A DNA stretch of 64,000 nucleotides from Aedes albopictus (lineage: Eukaryota; Arthropoda; Insecta; Diptera; Culicidae), in NCBI RefSeq assembly GCF_035046485.1, contig NC_085138.1:5145409-5209408 (forward strand), given 5' to 3'. The notes under the pieces are model-generated. The model did no database searches. It was not told the DNA's origin and worked only from the letters and a program-made list of their open reading frames with translations. Position numbers and translations under genes: made by a program. This document shows, in pieces, positions 31,101 to 46,100 of the stretch (position 1 is the first letter of the stretch; every line of letters begins with the position of its first letter).

Positions 31101-34100
31101 GAAAGGATTGAAGCGCTGTTTGTTTTGTTTCTTATTTTTGTATTTTTTGTTAGAAGTGAGCACCCATGAAAACAAAAAGAACGGAGTCAATCGGTGCCGT
31201 AATCGCTTGTTTTCGAATAGGATGAAAATGGGAGCATGAGGTTACTGATGGCACACATACCCTATATAATCGGTTATGTGATTTAAGAAAACAAATTGAG
31301 CAACTCACGAGAAAACTGCAAAAAACTATCCAGTATAAACTCCTATACAAACTACAAATGAGTTTAGCACCGCCCAAATGTTAACGGATTTGGCTGAAAA
31401 TTTGACCATTATGGCATCATATAGAACGAAATGAAAAGGGTGCCCATCGAACTTTTTAACATGTGGTATTTTGAGCCACTCTAATATACAATTTATCAAT
31501 CTTCACTCATAACACTATTAATCTCTGCCATATATCCAACAATACTGCCGAAACTTCACACTCGCACTTGAAAGTCGATGCTACCTTAGTATTCAACCAA
31601 AGTTCAACGCTACCTGTTTTCCAGTAAGAACTTCGGGAGGAATCCTAGAAGAAGTCACGAGTAACATTGCTAAATGGATTCCGGAAGAAATCTCCATAAG
31701 GAACTATGTCAGGAACCCTTAAAAGTACATCTGAAGAAGATCTATAAAGAACTTCTGGTGGAATTACAGAAGATAATCCTTGAGAAATCCCGGAAGAAAC
31801 TTCTGTAGCAATTTTGACAGGACTTCCTGGTGGAATCCCAATTTGAACCTGTTTTGAAATCTATGAAGAAGTTTCTGGATGAATTTCAGATGAAACTTCT
31901 GAAGGAATTCAAACTAAACCCCAGGAAGCATCTCATTAAGAACTCCCTGGGAATTCCAGAAGAAACAGTTTGAGGAGTCCTGGAATAAATTTGTGGAGAA
32001 ATCGCAAAGGCATTCCTGGGGGAATTCCATTGATTACGTAAGGAAATTTTCACGATTTTTCAACACAACCTGTACATCCATGCGTTCCACCATAATTTTT
32101 TCTCAGAATTTTATCAAAAACCTAATGTTTAGGAAAGCCATAATTACTCGTTATTCCAGGTATTATTTCAGAAACTTTTCCGAAAACAGCTTAAATGATC
32201 TGATTCCATAGTAATATCGTCTATCGCTTGTTTTTTTTGAACGATCCAGTAATTTCCTGTGGTTGCTTTTGCAGAGCCTGAAGTCAAAGAAAAAAACTGT
32301 GTTTTTTAGTGTTAATGAATATAATTACTAAAGATTTCGTTTCCGAATTTGCAAAAATTGCTCATTCTTTCTCATGTTTTCCCTCAGGTATGCGGATCCT
32401 TGTCATGCTTTTGCTAGACACCCTGCCCATGCTCGGTAATGTACTGCTGTTGTGCTTTTTCGTGTTCTTCATCTTCGGAATTGTGGGCGTTCAGCTCTGG
32501 GAGGGCATCCTGCGCCAGCGCTGCGTGATAAAGCTTCCGGACAACGTGTCGGCTCCAGAGTAAGTAGAGGACCTTTTCCGGTGTTCTTCCGAACGAAACC
32601 CGATAGATACGTTAGTCGATGTGTTTCTTCCCTTTTTTCCGGTTCAGTACTGTACATTTTTGCTTCCACAATTAAATCTGTACTGCATAAAAGCAGAACC
32701 AACTCTAAACTCTCTCGAGATGTAATTATACTGTTATGCTTGTTTCCCCTTGTTTGAGTTTATATCATGATCTGCGCTCGAGGTGCTGTAGAAACGAATA
32801 GATTAGTTACGGTCCGGTAACATTTTTCAACTCTGTTGAAGTTTTAAAGGACAAGCTAGGAACAGGTAGCAACATAGGACCCAGGAAATCTATAACCTGT
32901 ATGTAGTTTTCGAAACTTCGCAGTCCGAAGTAGAATACCATATCTTCTGTATCCCAATGTATTCATTCCACTCATTTCATATTTAGCATTTTCCGAAAAA
33001 GATTGGGACACTCTCAAATCCCCATTTGATTTGTATTTTTGAACTGTTAGAGATTTACTAACTTTTACTTTTGCATACTGTTAGAGTGGAGAAAGTTGTC
33101 AAAATATTAGATTTGAACAGCTAAAACTGTATCACAACCTAATCGGAAACAAGCAGTTATAACATATTTACGCTCGGCTAAAATAGTCAACGCTGAACTT
33201 CTTTTCCTTTTATTTCATTAAATTTTGTACATAGTTTGTATTCTTGAAATTTCTTTGTAGCACATTTACACAGCGTAACCTTTACTATAGAATTGTGACC
33301 CAAAAGCAAAGGAAATCTGAGTAACGATTCGTTTCTAGCCTAATTGCTCTCTGGCGATAACAGCTTAGTTTCACTAATCACTAATAGATAACCCGAGCAG
33401 CGAATGAAGCACCAACATTAACATTAGCGTTAGAGAACAGTCTCCTATTCGAAATGTGCTACCACTTAACGTTTAACAAGTCTTACGTTCTTTCGATTTT
33501 AATACTTTCAATGTGCTAATTTGTGATGGTAAGAGACTATTTTCTCCTGATCTGATTACCATGTTTTATACCATAATGACAAAATTGTCCTTTTGATGAT
33601 GACTAGTTTTGTTACTAGCTTTTTCTTTAAAAAAAAAGAATAAAATAAAACGTGGGAATCTGTGCTGACGGGGAAAATGTCTTCAATTGCAGTTCAGGGA
33701 AGAAGCTAGCTTGAAATTATTCGAATTTGCATACTTGTTTTTGAATAGAGTGATAGTATATTGTACTGTACTGTGTTTACGAAAAAGCATAGAAAGGTCT
33801 TCGTTGTTGATATTCCTAACAAGCTGATTTGAATAAAGTCCATCACTACGCTACATTATGCACATCAGTGATCACATGGCAAGCGACTACACTAAAAACA
33901 GCATCCATGCGCGCAATATTGTATCCAACATGCAACACCACGTACAGCACATACTTATCAACTACAGAAAGCCATACCGGAAATGAAACTTGTTGAACCT
34001 TTTTTCCTAACCGATGATCCATGGATAGACAAGATTCGAACGGGCGACGATATGGCCTAATGTTACGAACCTATTTCTTAGTTCTATGATTTCCTTAATT

Positions 34101-37100
34101 TTGATTTCGAGAAGATTCCTTTTATGGCATCAATCAGAAGCTATCATTTTTATTTTCATGGAACTGCTGCTTACGTTTCATTAGTTTTTCCGTGCCTAGT
34201 TACTATCTGGATTGAACAAAGAAATTCAGTATTGTCAAAATTCACCAAACAATCCCAATAATTGCCGTCTATTACAGGATTATTCCAGATGAATACAGAG
34301 TTCGAGTTCGTGTTAATTCGTAAGAATCTAATATTTCATTCGTCGGTGACATTTTCCTCGTAACGGTGTCTTCCTAGATACATTGTTTAGATGTCTTCTA
34401 TCAACTGTCATATAATTCTTATTGTATATCTTAAGACCCATCTATAAAGTAGCTTTTTTACAATTTGAAACCTGCTGAAAGCACTCAACTAGAGTAGAAA
34501 GAGTAAATGTCTTCGTGTTGTGAATCAGAATTTTGTTGTCTACATTTAGTTTCCCAACCATTAAGGCATAGTATCAACCTTGTTTGCCTATTCTGTTTAC
34601 TTTTTTATTTCGAGTTCTTATGTGGATTTGATTCAACTGCATTATGTTTCAAGGTACAACAAGGATGGCTCACGCATGGTAACACTTTCAAGAAACACTG
34701 TCAATCCAAAGCTTATACCTTTGAAATACAAAGCCACCATATATCACAAACAATACATGAAGTTTCACAAAAAATAATAAAGATGTTAAACTACTTCGTA
34801 CAAATAATTCAATAGAGGACGAACAACATAAATGGTTTATCCTTGGTATATGATTAAAATCTCAGAACTTAAATTCTTTATAAGGTAGAGCAAAAGTTCG
34901 ATCATAATCCTGCATACATTTTCAACATTTCAAATGTTCGGCGCGAGATTTTACGCGATTCAAACTATCATCCCAACGTCTTTACTGGACAGAAATGTCT
35001 TGACATTTTTCCCATACAGATATGCTAAGAAAAATGTTTTCTCGTTTTTTTTTAGGGAAAGAGCCACAGCGTACCGTCTACCCCCGTTGGTTTGACCGCA
35101 TGTAATCTGAACACTTTTTAATTGGACCCCCTCTAATCTGCACATCGTTCAAACAAAAATGGTTCAAATGTCATTCTGCCCATGGAACGGGGTGAAACGG
35201 AACGCAGAATCAAAACAAAACAGCAAATACAGTTACCAGCAGTGTGTTTTTTTTATGCCAACAGGGTTACTAAAAGTTCAAATTAAAAATGAACCCCGTT
35301 GGTTTGCATGAGGTGTCGTTCAAACCAATGGGGGTAGACGGTACTACGAAACGGCGCATTGTCAAGAGCACAAATTGCAGACACAAAACATTGAAACACG
35401 CTGAAAATCTTATCGATTAATAATACTCAATGAGAGATCAATCGTTGCAAATTTCAGCGCAAGATGATGTTAGGTAGTTACAATTTGTGCTTTTGAAAAT
35501 TTTCTGCTTGGCTCTAAATATTTATTCAAATGTTTACCTACTTAACTGTTTAAAAACCGACGCTCTGTTTGGAGAAGCCTTAAAGTTTCCGAGGCGATCA
35601 CAGTAGGCCCTGCGTGCATATGGGCAATGTTTTTGAGATTCCACGTTTCAATTCTTAACCTCTGTACTACATTATGACAATAAATCTTCATCGAGGGCAA
35701 TGGATTCTATTGCCTGGTTTTCTTGATTTCAATGAAAAATTCTCTCCAAGGATTTCTGCAGGAAGTGTTTCCGGAATTCCTTCTCTAATTCCTGCCAGGG
35801 TCTTCGCCAGATTCTTTTTGGAAAGGCTTGTGGGATCCGTCTTTGAATTGTCCCGCAGCTTCTTTCGAATTCCTAGCAGGATTCTTTCCTAAATTTGATC
35901 TGCGATTCCTTCAAGGACTTCTTCCCGAAATTCTTCTTTTAAAACCTTCCGGGTTCCTGACCGAAGTTTCTTCCGGGATTTTTTCAATTGTTCTTTCGGG
36001 AGTTCTTCTGGAGTTCCTCGAACAAATTATTCTAGATTTTTTTGTAAACTTCTCAAAGGGTTTACTCCTGGATTCCCTTAAGTTCTCCCAGGATTTCACT
36101 CATAATTTCTCCCTAGATATGTTCAGGAGTTTTTCCGGGGATTATTTTTCTCATATATTCTCCCGGAATTGCTCTCAAAGTTACTCAAGGGACTTATGAA
36201 GTTGCTCAAATGGTTGTTTCCCGGTACTGCACTCGTAGGTTCTTCCGGGGTGTCTAATTAGTGATATGCATGAATGAATAAACGTGATTCCCCTTATCCC
36301 TATCTACTATCTAGCGAAACAAAAGCCAAGGCAACAGGCTTGGAAACACTAGCGGAGAAAGAAGACCCTGTTGTGCTTGAATCTAGTCTGGCTGTTTCCA
36401 AGGGCTTCTCGGAATTGCTCCAGCAGTTCATCCCGGAGTTGCTGTGGAAATTTCTCAAGTGATTCATCCTAGGGTTTCTCCCAGTACAACACTCGAAGGA
36501 ATCTTTCATCTGGGGTTTCTACAGTCGTTCTTGCAGTAATTTTATCTAAAGGTTTTCTCGGAATTGATCCAGGAGCTCATTGCGAGATTTCTGCCGGAGT
36601 TTTTACCAGGACTTCCTTAAAAGGTTAACTGAGGCTATTTTTACAAAGTTTTCTCCGGTAGGCAAAAGTTCTTCGTGAGATTTCTTCAGTAATTCCTTGT
36701 GGCATATCTCCCAGAAATTGTCGTGAAATTTCTCCAAAACTTCTTCCGGGTTTTATTTTGCAGAAGGAGGATCCCTTGGGATTTCTCCAGAAGTTTTGCC
36801 AGTCAGTGATTGTTCCTAGAGGATATCTCAGAATTTCTGCAGAAGATACTCCTTGCATTTCTGCATAATGTCTCACAAGATGTTTCCAAAAGTTTGTTGT
36901 TTGTGGGATATCTCCTGGAACATTTCGCGAGATCGCTCCGGCAGTTCTTCCCAAAATTTACTTCAAAATGCTTCGCGGTAGTCTGCCCGATTCTGTCTGG
37001 ATTTCAACCAGGGATTTCATCGAAAGTTTTTCACGGGTATTCTTCGCAATATTTTACTCCCGGAGTTTTTTGTAGGATCTCTTCCGGAGCTCTTGTCAAG

Positions 37101-40100
37101 ATCACTCTGGAATCCCTGCCTGTGGGATATTTCTGGAAGATGCTTTTGAAATTTCTTTCAGAATGTCTCTCTGGATTTCACCCAGATATTTCATCCCAAG
37201 TTTCTTTCAAAGTTTCTCTAGGGATCCCTCCCGGATTTTTAATCGGGAATTCGTTTCGTTTCTTCTTGGAATTACTACCAAAATTCCTTCCGGCATTGAA
37301 TAGTTCCTATCGGGAGTTGTTCCAGTTCCTTGCAGGATTTAAACCGTATGTTTTTTCGAGATTCTCATGGAATGATTGATGAATGCCGTGAATGAAGTTT
37401 GTAAAGCTAAATTAATTCTGCCAAGATTTTATTACAAGTTTTATTTGTGTGTTACATATGCTCTTTTAACTTGTAAATATTGTCCCTGGTTAATATAACA
37501 TTTATAGTGCTCTGGCATAATAGAGCATCATGAAGAAAGCCTTGTTAAGATCAAATGAAATTCCTGGAGGAAGTTCAGGAAAAAAAGTACTAGGGTGAGC
37601 ATCTGGAGTAATTCCAGGATGAATCACAGCGGAAATGGTTCGATAAATTTTAGCATGAGTTTCAGGAGAATTCCCATCAAGAGTTTCTGAATGAATTTCG
37701 GAAGCAATACCAAGAGATTTTCGTATAAGCATACCAAGAAAAATCCCAGGAGGAACCCCCGGGAAAATCTGTAAGGATTCATATAAAAATTTCCGGAGAA
37801 GTTCCTGGAATAATCAAATCCATCAAATGATCCATAGGAAAATGCCTAGAGAAGTTCTTGAATAAATCTACGTGGTAATTCTAGGAGGAACTATTGGAGA
37901 AATCCTTAGAGAAATCCTTGGATACATCGCTGTAGGGTTCATGAAGAAATCAACTTTCAACAGAAAGTCATGCAGTAATACCTTCAAGAATTTCTGAAGG
38001 AATCTCAGCAGGAATTCCTGAAAGATTCCCAAGAAAAACTTCTGGAGGAATCACAGGAGGAATCCTGGAAAAAAATCTTGGGGAAACATCTGAATGAATC
38101 GTTATATAAATCCGCGAAAGAATTCCTGAAAGAATTACCGCGGAATTCTTGGAGGAACACCTAGAAGCAACGAAGCAAAAATTCCTGAAGTAATCTCAGC
38201 AAGAATTTCTGGAGGAATCGCATCACAAATACCTAAAGGGTTTCTAAGATAAATAAATCCCTGGAAGAATCCCGACAGCAATTGCTAAATCAATCCAAGG
38301 AGGAAATCTACAGTATAAATTACATCATAAATTCCTGGAGCAATCCCAACAAGTATATCTGGAGGAATCCCAGAGATGCCGGAAAGAACAAGCAAATTGA
38401 TAGACTTGTAATCACAACAACAGGCAACACAGGACAACATTTTTTTTGTCTCAATAGCAAACTTAAGTGTCTCTGACAGATTTTGGGCCACTGAATCCGA
38501 ATTCGAGCTCAGATTTGTTCCAGCATGTCATAGCTTTGAGCTGTACCTCAATTTATAGGGCAACATATGCGTTTTTGGGCTTTTATGATTGCAAGCTATT
38601 GAGCATGGACATATTTTTTTAAGCAATCAAAGGGTAAATTGGTCAATTAACATCTAAATTAAAGACTCATGCAAAATATTTCGTTTTACCAAATCAAATT
38701 TGAAAGATTTAAGCATTTTATTTTGTATGCGAGAACGTCCTATTTTGCATTTTCCTAATAAATTGATTTTTTTTTCGTCTAGAAGGATCTAACCAATGAC
38801 GTTAAAGTATAGCCTAGAATATGCCGAAAAACTTTGCCGAAGACCGCAAAGTGATCCGACACTGAAAAAAGTTATAACGTACAGATTGCCCGGTGGTGCT
38901 TAACATTTAACATGTAAAGGAATAACATCAATAATAAAATCTCAATTTTTGGCCTAAGTTACCAGGCGAATAACTATTTTCACAAGCGTCGGATCACTTC
39001 GCGGTCTTCGGCAAAGTTTTTCGACATATCCTAGGCTATACTTTAACGTCATTGGTTAGTTCGTTTTAGACGAAAAAATTCAATTTAAGAGAAAAATGCA
39101 AAAAAGGACGTTTTTCCATACAAATTTCAATCGCATTGCGGAATACGGGGACGCAACCAATCGCTCCCAAATTTTGCACAGTTGTTTTGGACGCTAATAT
39201 AGGTTAAAAAAGATTTGTTCCGGGTTGCTACTCTAATACATACTTATGACGTCATCGACGAAGTCTTTTAGAAAATAGTAACTGTTGGATCTAGGATTTT
39301 CTTTGGGCAGTAACAGGATTTTGAAACGAGAGGCAAGGTATGGAAATGTTTGAATAAAACTATTGGCAAATTTCTAAACACTTTGACCTACCAACAAATT
39401 ATCTGAAATAACAATAATGAAAATGTACATTGTTCATTTGAATGTAAAAATTAAATTATTTTTTGAGAGCTCTACAAATCCGGAACTTCACGAGAAAATC
39501 GAGAATTTGGCGTTAATCGTAGGATTCGCTAAAAAGGAGTAAATTCTTTACAAAGCTTCAAAGCTTTTATGTTATTTACAAAAAAAAAAGAACCCGAAAC
39601 TTTTGACTTTGTTTATCTGGTCAAATTTTTTTTTTCAACTATTTTTGTTGTGTCTTGCCTACGTTTGTCGATAAAAATAGAAATTTAACTTCTCATCACA
39701 ATTTTTTAATTTGAATTTTTAGATTTTTCTACGAATTTGTGTTGTTTACATTGATAATGTTCCAGTTGGTTCATTTAAAAACTCCAAAAAGGATTATGGT
39801 AAAGAGATGCCAGATTGTTTTTTTTTTTTTAACAAAAATCTGTATCAATACAGATTATTCTGCATCGCCGTATTTGAGAGTATAGCAGACACCAAGAGTA
39901 CTAGATTTCAATTGAAACTAACAAAAATGTACTTCTTTTTGCCGGTTTTAATTTTTTACTGGTATATACAGGGGATGGCCAAAATGTTTGGGATAGGCAA
40001 CATTTTTAAACTCCCACAAAAAAATTCAACATGCTGTAACTTTTCATAGAGTGCATCAAAAAATCACAAATTTTGACTATTTGTCAACCAATTACATATG

Positions 40101-43100
40101 CATCATTGGTACAAATTTGGGCTCGATTGATTAATTTTTCGCGAAGTTAGAACCGTTCGGGTAAAACACTATTTTTTACACAACTCATTTTTGAGCTGTC
40201 ATATCTCGGAAACCAGTGAACCGAATTGAATGATTTTTTTAACGTTTATCAACAAGATATTGGTACTTTTTACGACGTTATAAAATGTAATATTTTTTCA
40301 CGGCAAATTAAGTTATGCCGGGTTGACTTTTTTACCCATATAGAGGAAAATAAGTAAAATTTACAATATCACACAAAAAATATTAAATGTGTTCTTCCTT
40401 CAATCTAAATAGGCTCTAATATATCTGATTAGAGATAATTTGAGAACAGAAGTGAAAAAGCTTTGGATATCAACACTAAAATTTATTGACATTGATGTAA
40501 AAAAAATATATTTTTCGAAAAAAATCCAAAAAGTGTCAATCCATGATAAGTTTTTTTCAACGTTTAAAAAGTACCTATGTTTTAATAGTTTGTGAAGCAT
40601 TTACATATTGTTAGTGTACGTTCAAAATTTCATTCAACTCGGTTCACTGGTTTCCGAGATATGACAGCTCAAAAATGAGTTGTCTAAAAAATAGTGTTTT
40701 ACCCGAACGGTTCTAACTTTGCGAAATATTAATCAATCGAGCCCAAATTTGTACCAATGATGCACATATAGTAGGTTGACAAGCAGTCAAAATTTGAGAT
40801 TTTTTGATGCGCTCTATGAAAAGTTATAACATGTTGAACTTTTTCGTGAGAGAAAAAGAAGTTGCCTAAGGACTGTTCAATTTATAAAACGGACAACTTT
40901 ACAAGGCTATAAAAAGAAGATGCGTAGTTCAAATTTAACCACCCTTGTTTCGTTGTTCAGTGCGTCATCTTCCAATATATTAATCATTTTTGAATCGAAT
41001 AAAAATAGTTTTATTTCATAGAAAATCGGCCAGGTGTTAAATGAAGTGAATTTTTCGATTGCTGAAAATTGAAAATATATATAAAATTACTGTTCACATA
41101 TGGTATATCGTTTTTAATACCAGAAAAGTATGTGCCATGCTGCAGCAGCATGAGTTATAATCATTCTGGCAAAATTTAAACTCAATTGGAATATTTAGTG
41201 TTGAGATATTAAAGTCTCAAGTGAGATTCGATTTTTTGAATAAAATTCAATTGTAAAGCAAAAAGGACATGAAAATATTAAATAATCAATTTTTTTATGC
41301 ATCCAGTCGAAAGTGGGAATAATGTGGTTTTAAATGCAGAAAACTGCGTCTTAATAGCATTGCTGGTTTGGTTACTGTGCGCCATTACAGACACAGTTAT
41401 CAAAACAGTTTCGTTCTCTGAAGGTTCTTCCAAACAGCCATGCAACCTAATGCAAATTTTACATAACAATGATGTTGGAAATAAAAACTTTGCACCTGAT
41501 TATTATTAAAATAAGGTGTAAAATAACATAGGACCAACTTTGTTGAAAATGAATAATAACAAGACTCGCTAGAGTCGAAAATCTGCATCAATGGAGCAAA
41601 AAGTATGAAATTTTTTAATATGACCATCTTAATGGATTAAATTGTTGATGAAAAATGCAATTAAAAGTAACTTTCTCTTCTGTATCATTCAGAGAGCAAT
41701 ATTCTACTACTCTGGACACGTTTTTAGTAGAATCCGTGGTGCTATTGCAACACAGGACTTAAATGAACATTTTTTAATAATTTCTTTGAAAACAAGGCAA
41801 CTCGCTATATCAAGCTGGAGAATGCTTGGTGCATTATTACTGACCAACTATGGAGCTTTACCTTTAGTAGAATAGTATATGATTCCAATACATTGAAAAC
41901 TTCATGAAAATGTGCATGTTAAGTATGTGGAAAGTTATGTCGAATTTTGAGAAATGGGTTTTTATTGATGTTTTACGAAAATCGCTTCAGTTACACAATA
42001 AAGAATATTTTGCTTAATGTTATATTTTTCCTACATTTGGGAATAGCTATAGAAAGTTATGCAAAAAACTGATAGTGATTTTATTGAAAAATAAAAAAGA
42101 TATCGCACACGAAAGTTGTCCGTTTTATAAATTGAACAGTCCTTATCCCAAACATTTTGGCCATCCCCTGTATTTCTCTAAAACATGTTAGAAAATGTAC
42201 AAATTTGCATAAGTGCTTCAGAGTTTTAGCAGCAATTTATAAAGTTTTCATTAAATTTATTGAAAATAACATAAAATGTTATGTTCCAAATGCTTTCTGG
42301 GGAAATCTGTATCACATTTTAAATGATCTGTATTTTTATGTACTCTGTATCTTATCTGTAAAGAAGGTCAAAAATCTGTATAATACAGAAAAATCTGCAT
42401 CTCTGGGTGACAATGACAAAATGGTTACATGACAAAAATTGGTTATTCGTCTGAAAACTTTTCTTTCCATTGCTTAACTTTTGCAAGAATCAAACAGGTA
42501 TTTTGAATGAATATGTATATAAGCTTCCTAATTGCCCTGATATTTACATTCAGGTTATGTAGTTTAATCAAGTAATTTTGTAGTTTCTCAGTCTTACCAT
42601 TCTTTCCTATACTTCTGAAAATTCTCTTACCTAGTTCTTCTATTGTTAATTTGCAAACTTAAAATCTGCTTTAGCAAAACTATATTTCTGTACAATTTAT
42701 AATACGTCGGCGTCTCACAACCTAATCATTGTAAACTGTAATTTACTGCTTTAAACTAAGTTCGATACGCTTTGCTGAAACTGTCATCTACCCATAATAC
42801 CAATCTCAGTCAGCATGCCAAGTCGATTTTCGCGCCTAACTATGTGTTGAGACGAGTAGAAAAAAGTAATTTGGAATATTAAACTCACCAATTGTTGCGC
42901 CCCGACAGCATATCATTTTACTACGAGTTCTCGAAAGAACAAGACTACATCTGCTCGAAGCCGGACGACTCGGGAATGCATCTGTGTAACAATCTTCCTC
43001 CCTACCGGATAGGGCCACTGGTTTGCAATGGTAAATTGTTTGGATTCTTTGCTAAGTCACTAAGTTGCACAAAATGAGCATGTTTCTACTTTTGCAGCCT

Positions 43101-46100
43101 CTGCCATACCCTTTTCCAACAATTATCCCACATCTCGCTCTTGCGTTAACTGGAATCAGTACTACACGAACTGTACACAGCTAGGGAATAATCCTTTTCA
43201 AGGAACAATATCCTTCGACAACATCGGATTGGCCTGGGTTGCTATATTTTTGGTGAGAAAAAGACCATATTTAAATTGATGCATGATAATAAGTGATCCG
43301 GGTTATTCTTGAAACAGGTCATATCACTCGAGGGTTGGACTGACATAATGTACTACGTCCAAGATGCACACAGCTTTTGGGATTGGATCTATTTTGTACT
43401 ACTAATTGTGGTGAGTATTTACCATGATCAATAACCTTCAATATTTAAAAAAGAAGTTAGTTGTCCTAATTTTCGACTCATTTCTTCTTCACCAGATTGG
43501 ATCATTCTTCATGATCAACCTTTGCCTAGTCGTTATTGCTACGCAATTTTCCGAAACCAAAAAACGAGAGATGGAGCGTATGCGCCAGGAGCGGGCCAGA
43601 TTTACATCAACCTCCACGCTGGCATCCAGCACAAACAACTCCGAGCCGACGACTTGCTACGCCGAAATTGTCAAATACATTGCCCATCTCTACCGGAGGC
43701 TCAAGCGCCGCATCATTAAGAAGTTACGACAGTATAAGTATGAATGTCTCGTTGTTATTCTCTTTGACGCACCTCCCATAACCCATTCTTGCACCCGATT
43801 CCCCTCGTACCTATCTAAGAAACCATTTGCTTTAGCATGATTGATTCGATTCAGTGCATTTCAGATGCACATGCCCCACGCATTAGACTAAGCTTCCTGC
43901 CATAATCTTCAAAGTTTAAACACACAAAAACGTGACTGTAACAGTTTTATGCCTAACAATCATTAACCACGTTGAATATTCTAGTTAGTGAAGTTTCTGC
44001 GTTTTTCTTGTCAAGTTAAAGCACGCTGTTCAAATGTTTCACATGCTTAAAACATGCCACGCAAATGTAATATACTAAAAAGTTATTCCTCAACCTCTTG
44101 TTCGCACCGAAAATCCTTACAAGTCAATCTACTGACCAGAACTTCGAATCCTCAATCATCCTCTTGCAGATACCAATACCAGAACCGTAAAGAGGGTTTG
44201 CTACCGCACACCCCCGAAACTCTAACACTGTCACCAAACAAGATCAAAGTGCATCATCCAAAATGTCCGAAAATGAACGCTCTGGCAGTCAGCGGAGTGC
44301 AGCACCGTAATAATCAGGGCTCAAACACACCTTGCGCCATCATCCCACGATTACCAAGGAACGCACCCAGCACCGTGGGAACGGAGAAGCAAATGTCCTC
44401 ACCGGACGTTTCCGAAATGGTTTCCGTGGAGAACATCAAAAACAACGCACTCAACAATTGCACCAACTATTCCAACCTGGACGACAAACAGAAAATTGTT
44501 TTGCTCAAGATTCCCAATAGTGAGAATGTAAGTAAACGGTTTGTTCAAGGTATAGCCGGAAGTTCTCTATTCGAGATCATCTTTATGGGTATTGCAATCC
44601 TTTGGTACTTTCCCTAGCACGGAACCAATGAACCAATCGGTTTCACATTGCACAGTGAGCAAATCATGATGAACCAAGCAAATATGTAAGGGAGTTGGAT
44701 TTGTGGAAACACACCTCTTGATTATGATGAGATGCGAACCCACGACTCCGTATCGTTAGTACGGGGCTTTAACTGACTAAACAACAGAAAAGGTTATGAT
44801 TCTTTGGTATAGAAAGTCAAACTGGATTTGATGCGCCATTCCGATCGGTTCAACTTAATCTATTGTTTGGCTTTTCAATCATATTTCAATAATTCATTCA
44901 TTTATTTAGCGTTACATTAACATTACAATTAAATGCAACTGAATCAACGATTCCTCGTCACAACATTCGGTTCATGGTTGCAGTGCAGTCCTCCAGGTTC
45001 GGCCGCGACCCACATTTACCAGATCTTTCTGCACATGGTCTGCCCACCTTTTCAGGGTTGCAATTCGGCATTTTCACAACATACCCAGCTCATCGTATAC
45101 TTCCAGCTTTAGCCACCTTTCGGATGCTAGGTTCGCCGTAGAATGCAGCAAGCTAGTGATTCATTCTTCGCCGCCACATACCGTTCTTCTGCACTGCGCC
45201 AAAGATGATCCTAAGCACCTAATGCTCGAAAATTGCGGGTGCTTCCTTGTCCTTCTCGAGCATAGTCCAGGTCTCGTGCCCGTAGAGAACCACTGCACTG
45301 GCCTTATCAGTGTTTTTGTACTAGGTACATTTGGTGCAAGTGTGAATCTTTTTCGACTGCTTTCCAAATACCTACAAATTCAAAGCTTGATAGCTTATCA
45401 CCTCTCTAAAGAAAGGTCGTATGAGACGGAGACAAAGATGGTACGAAGAGGAAGTAATGACCTTAACCCAATTACCTTTCCCTCTAAGACCAAGGTTCGA
45501 TTGAGGAACCATCATGAAATAATCTATCCGAGTCAATTGGGTTGTTTAGCGAATAAAATATTGCTATTTTCTATAGCCTAATCGAAAGAGCTCATTTTTC
45601 TGAGTATAACGTGACTTTATTGGATTCTAATACCTTTGTTGTGATGGTTAAATTAACAAAACAGTTTTCATTTTTGTGGATAGAATGACAGTTCAATCGA
45701 TTAAGTGACAGTTCGGCCCGAACAAAAAAATTTCCCTATACAAACTTTAAATGCATTTTAAAAATAGTTCCCAGACTCCGAAAATTATGAAATTTTGGAT
45801 TTCGACTAATTGTAGGGCGGAGAATCCGATTTTGAAATAATCCGGATACCCCTAAAGAACCCAATTCCGTATCAAGACAAAAACATAAGTTTACATGCAA
45901 GAAATGAGTAAATGGGTTTATTAAAATTTTGACTTACGTCTTAAACCTAGTGTTGTGTGGCGTCAGTGTCCTAGTGCAGCGGTTTTCAGATCGTGCACCG
46001 CGGTGCACTTGGTGCACCGTGAAGCTTTGCAAAGTGCACCGCGTGTCTTCCAAATATGTTGCCTTCACAATAATGATTAGTGTGTGTGTTTAGTAATTAA

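Larger units (their letters stand above)
25705..32387 (+). other. Intron 3, 6.7 kb, repeat-rich
   Basis: GT-AG intron. It contains a long-TIR MITE, a ~310-bp imperfect tandem duplication, degenerate minisatellite islands, nested small MITEs and a ~1.1-kb palindromic element, listed separately. No alternative coding exon was recognised. Confidence 0.8.
32560..42908 (+). other. Intron 4, 10.3 kb, repeat-rich
   Basis: GT-AG intron. About 32560-35070 shows nothing recognisable. The rest holds a MITE, minisatellite islands, a 377-bp palindrome and a nested 921-bp-family element, listed separately. 42173-42908 shows nothing further. Confidence 0.8.

Noticed and set aside
35828..37379. Frames of 109-189 codons on both strands
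   Set aside because: These are composition artefacts of the TTCC/GGAA minisatellite; frames exist on both strands over the same DNA.
44700..44790. tRNA-like stretch with GGGTTCGCATCTC on the minus strand
   Set aside because: I could not fold a convincing cloverleaf or find flanking duplications. It is probably an old SINE fragment.
45161..45367. 68-codon minus-strand frame
   Set aside because: It is out of phase with the RTE-clade reverse transcriptase remnant, which is the meaningful frame and has stops.
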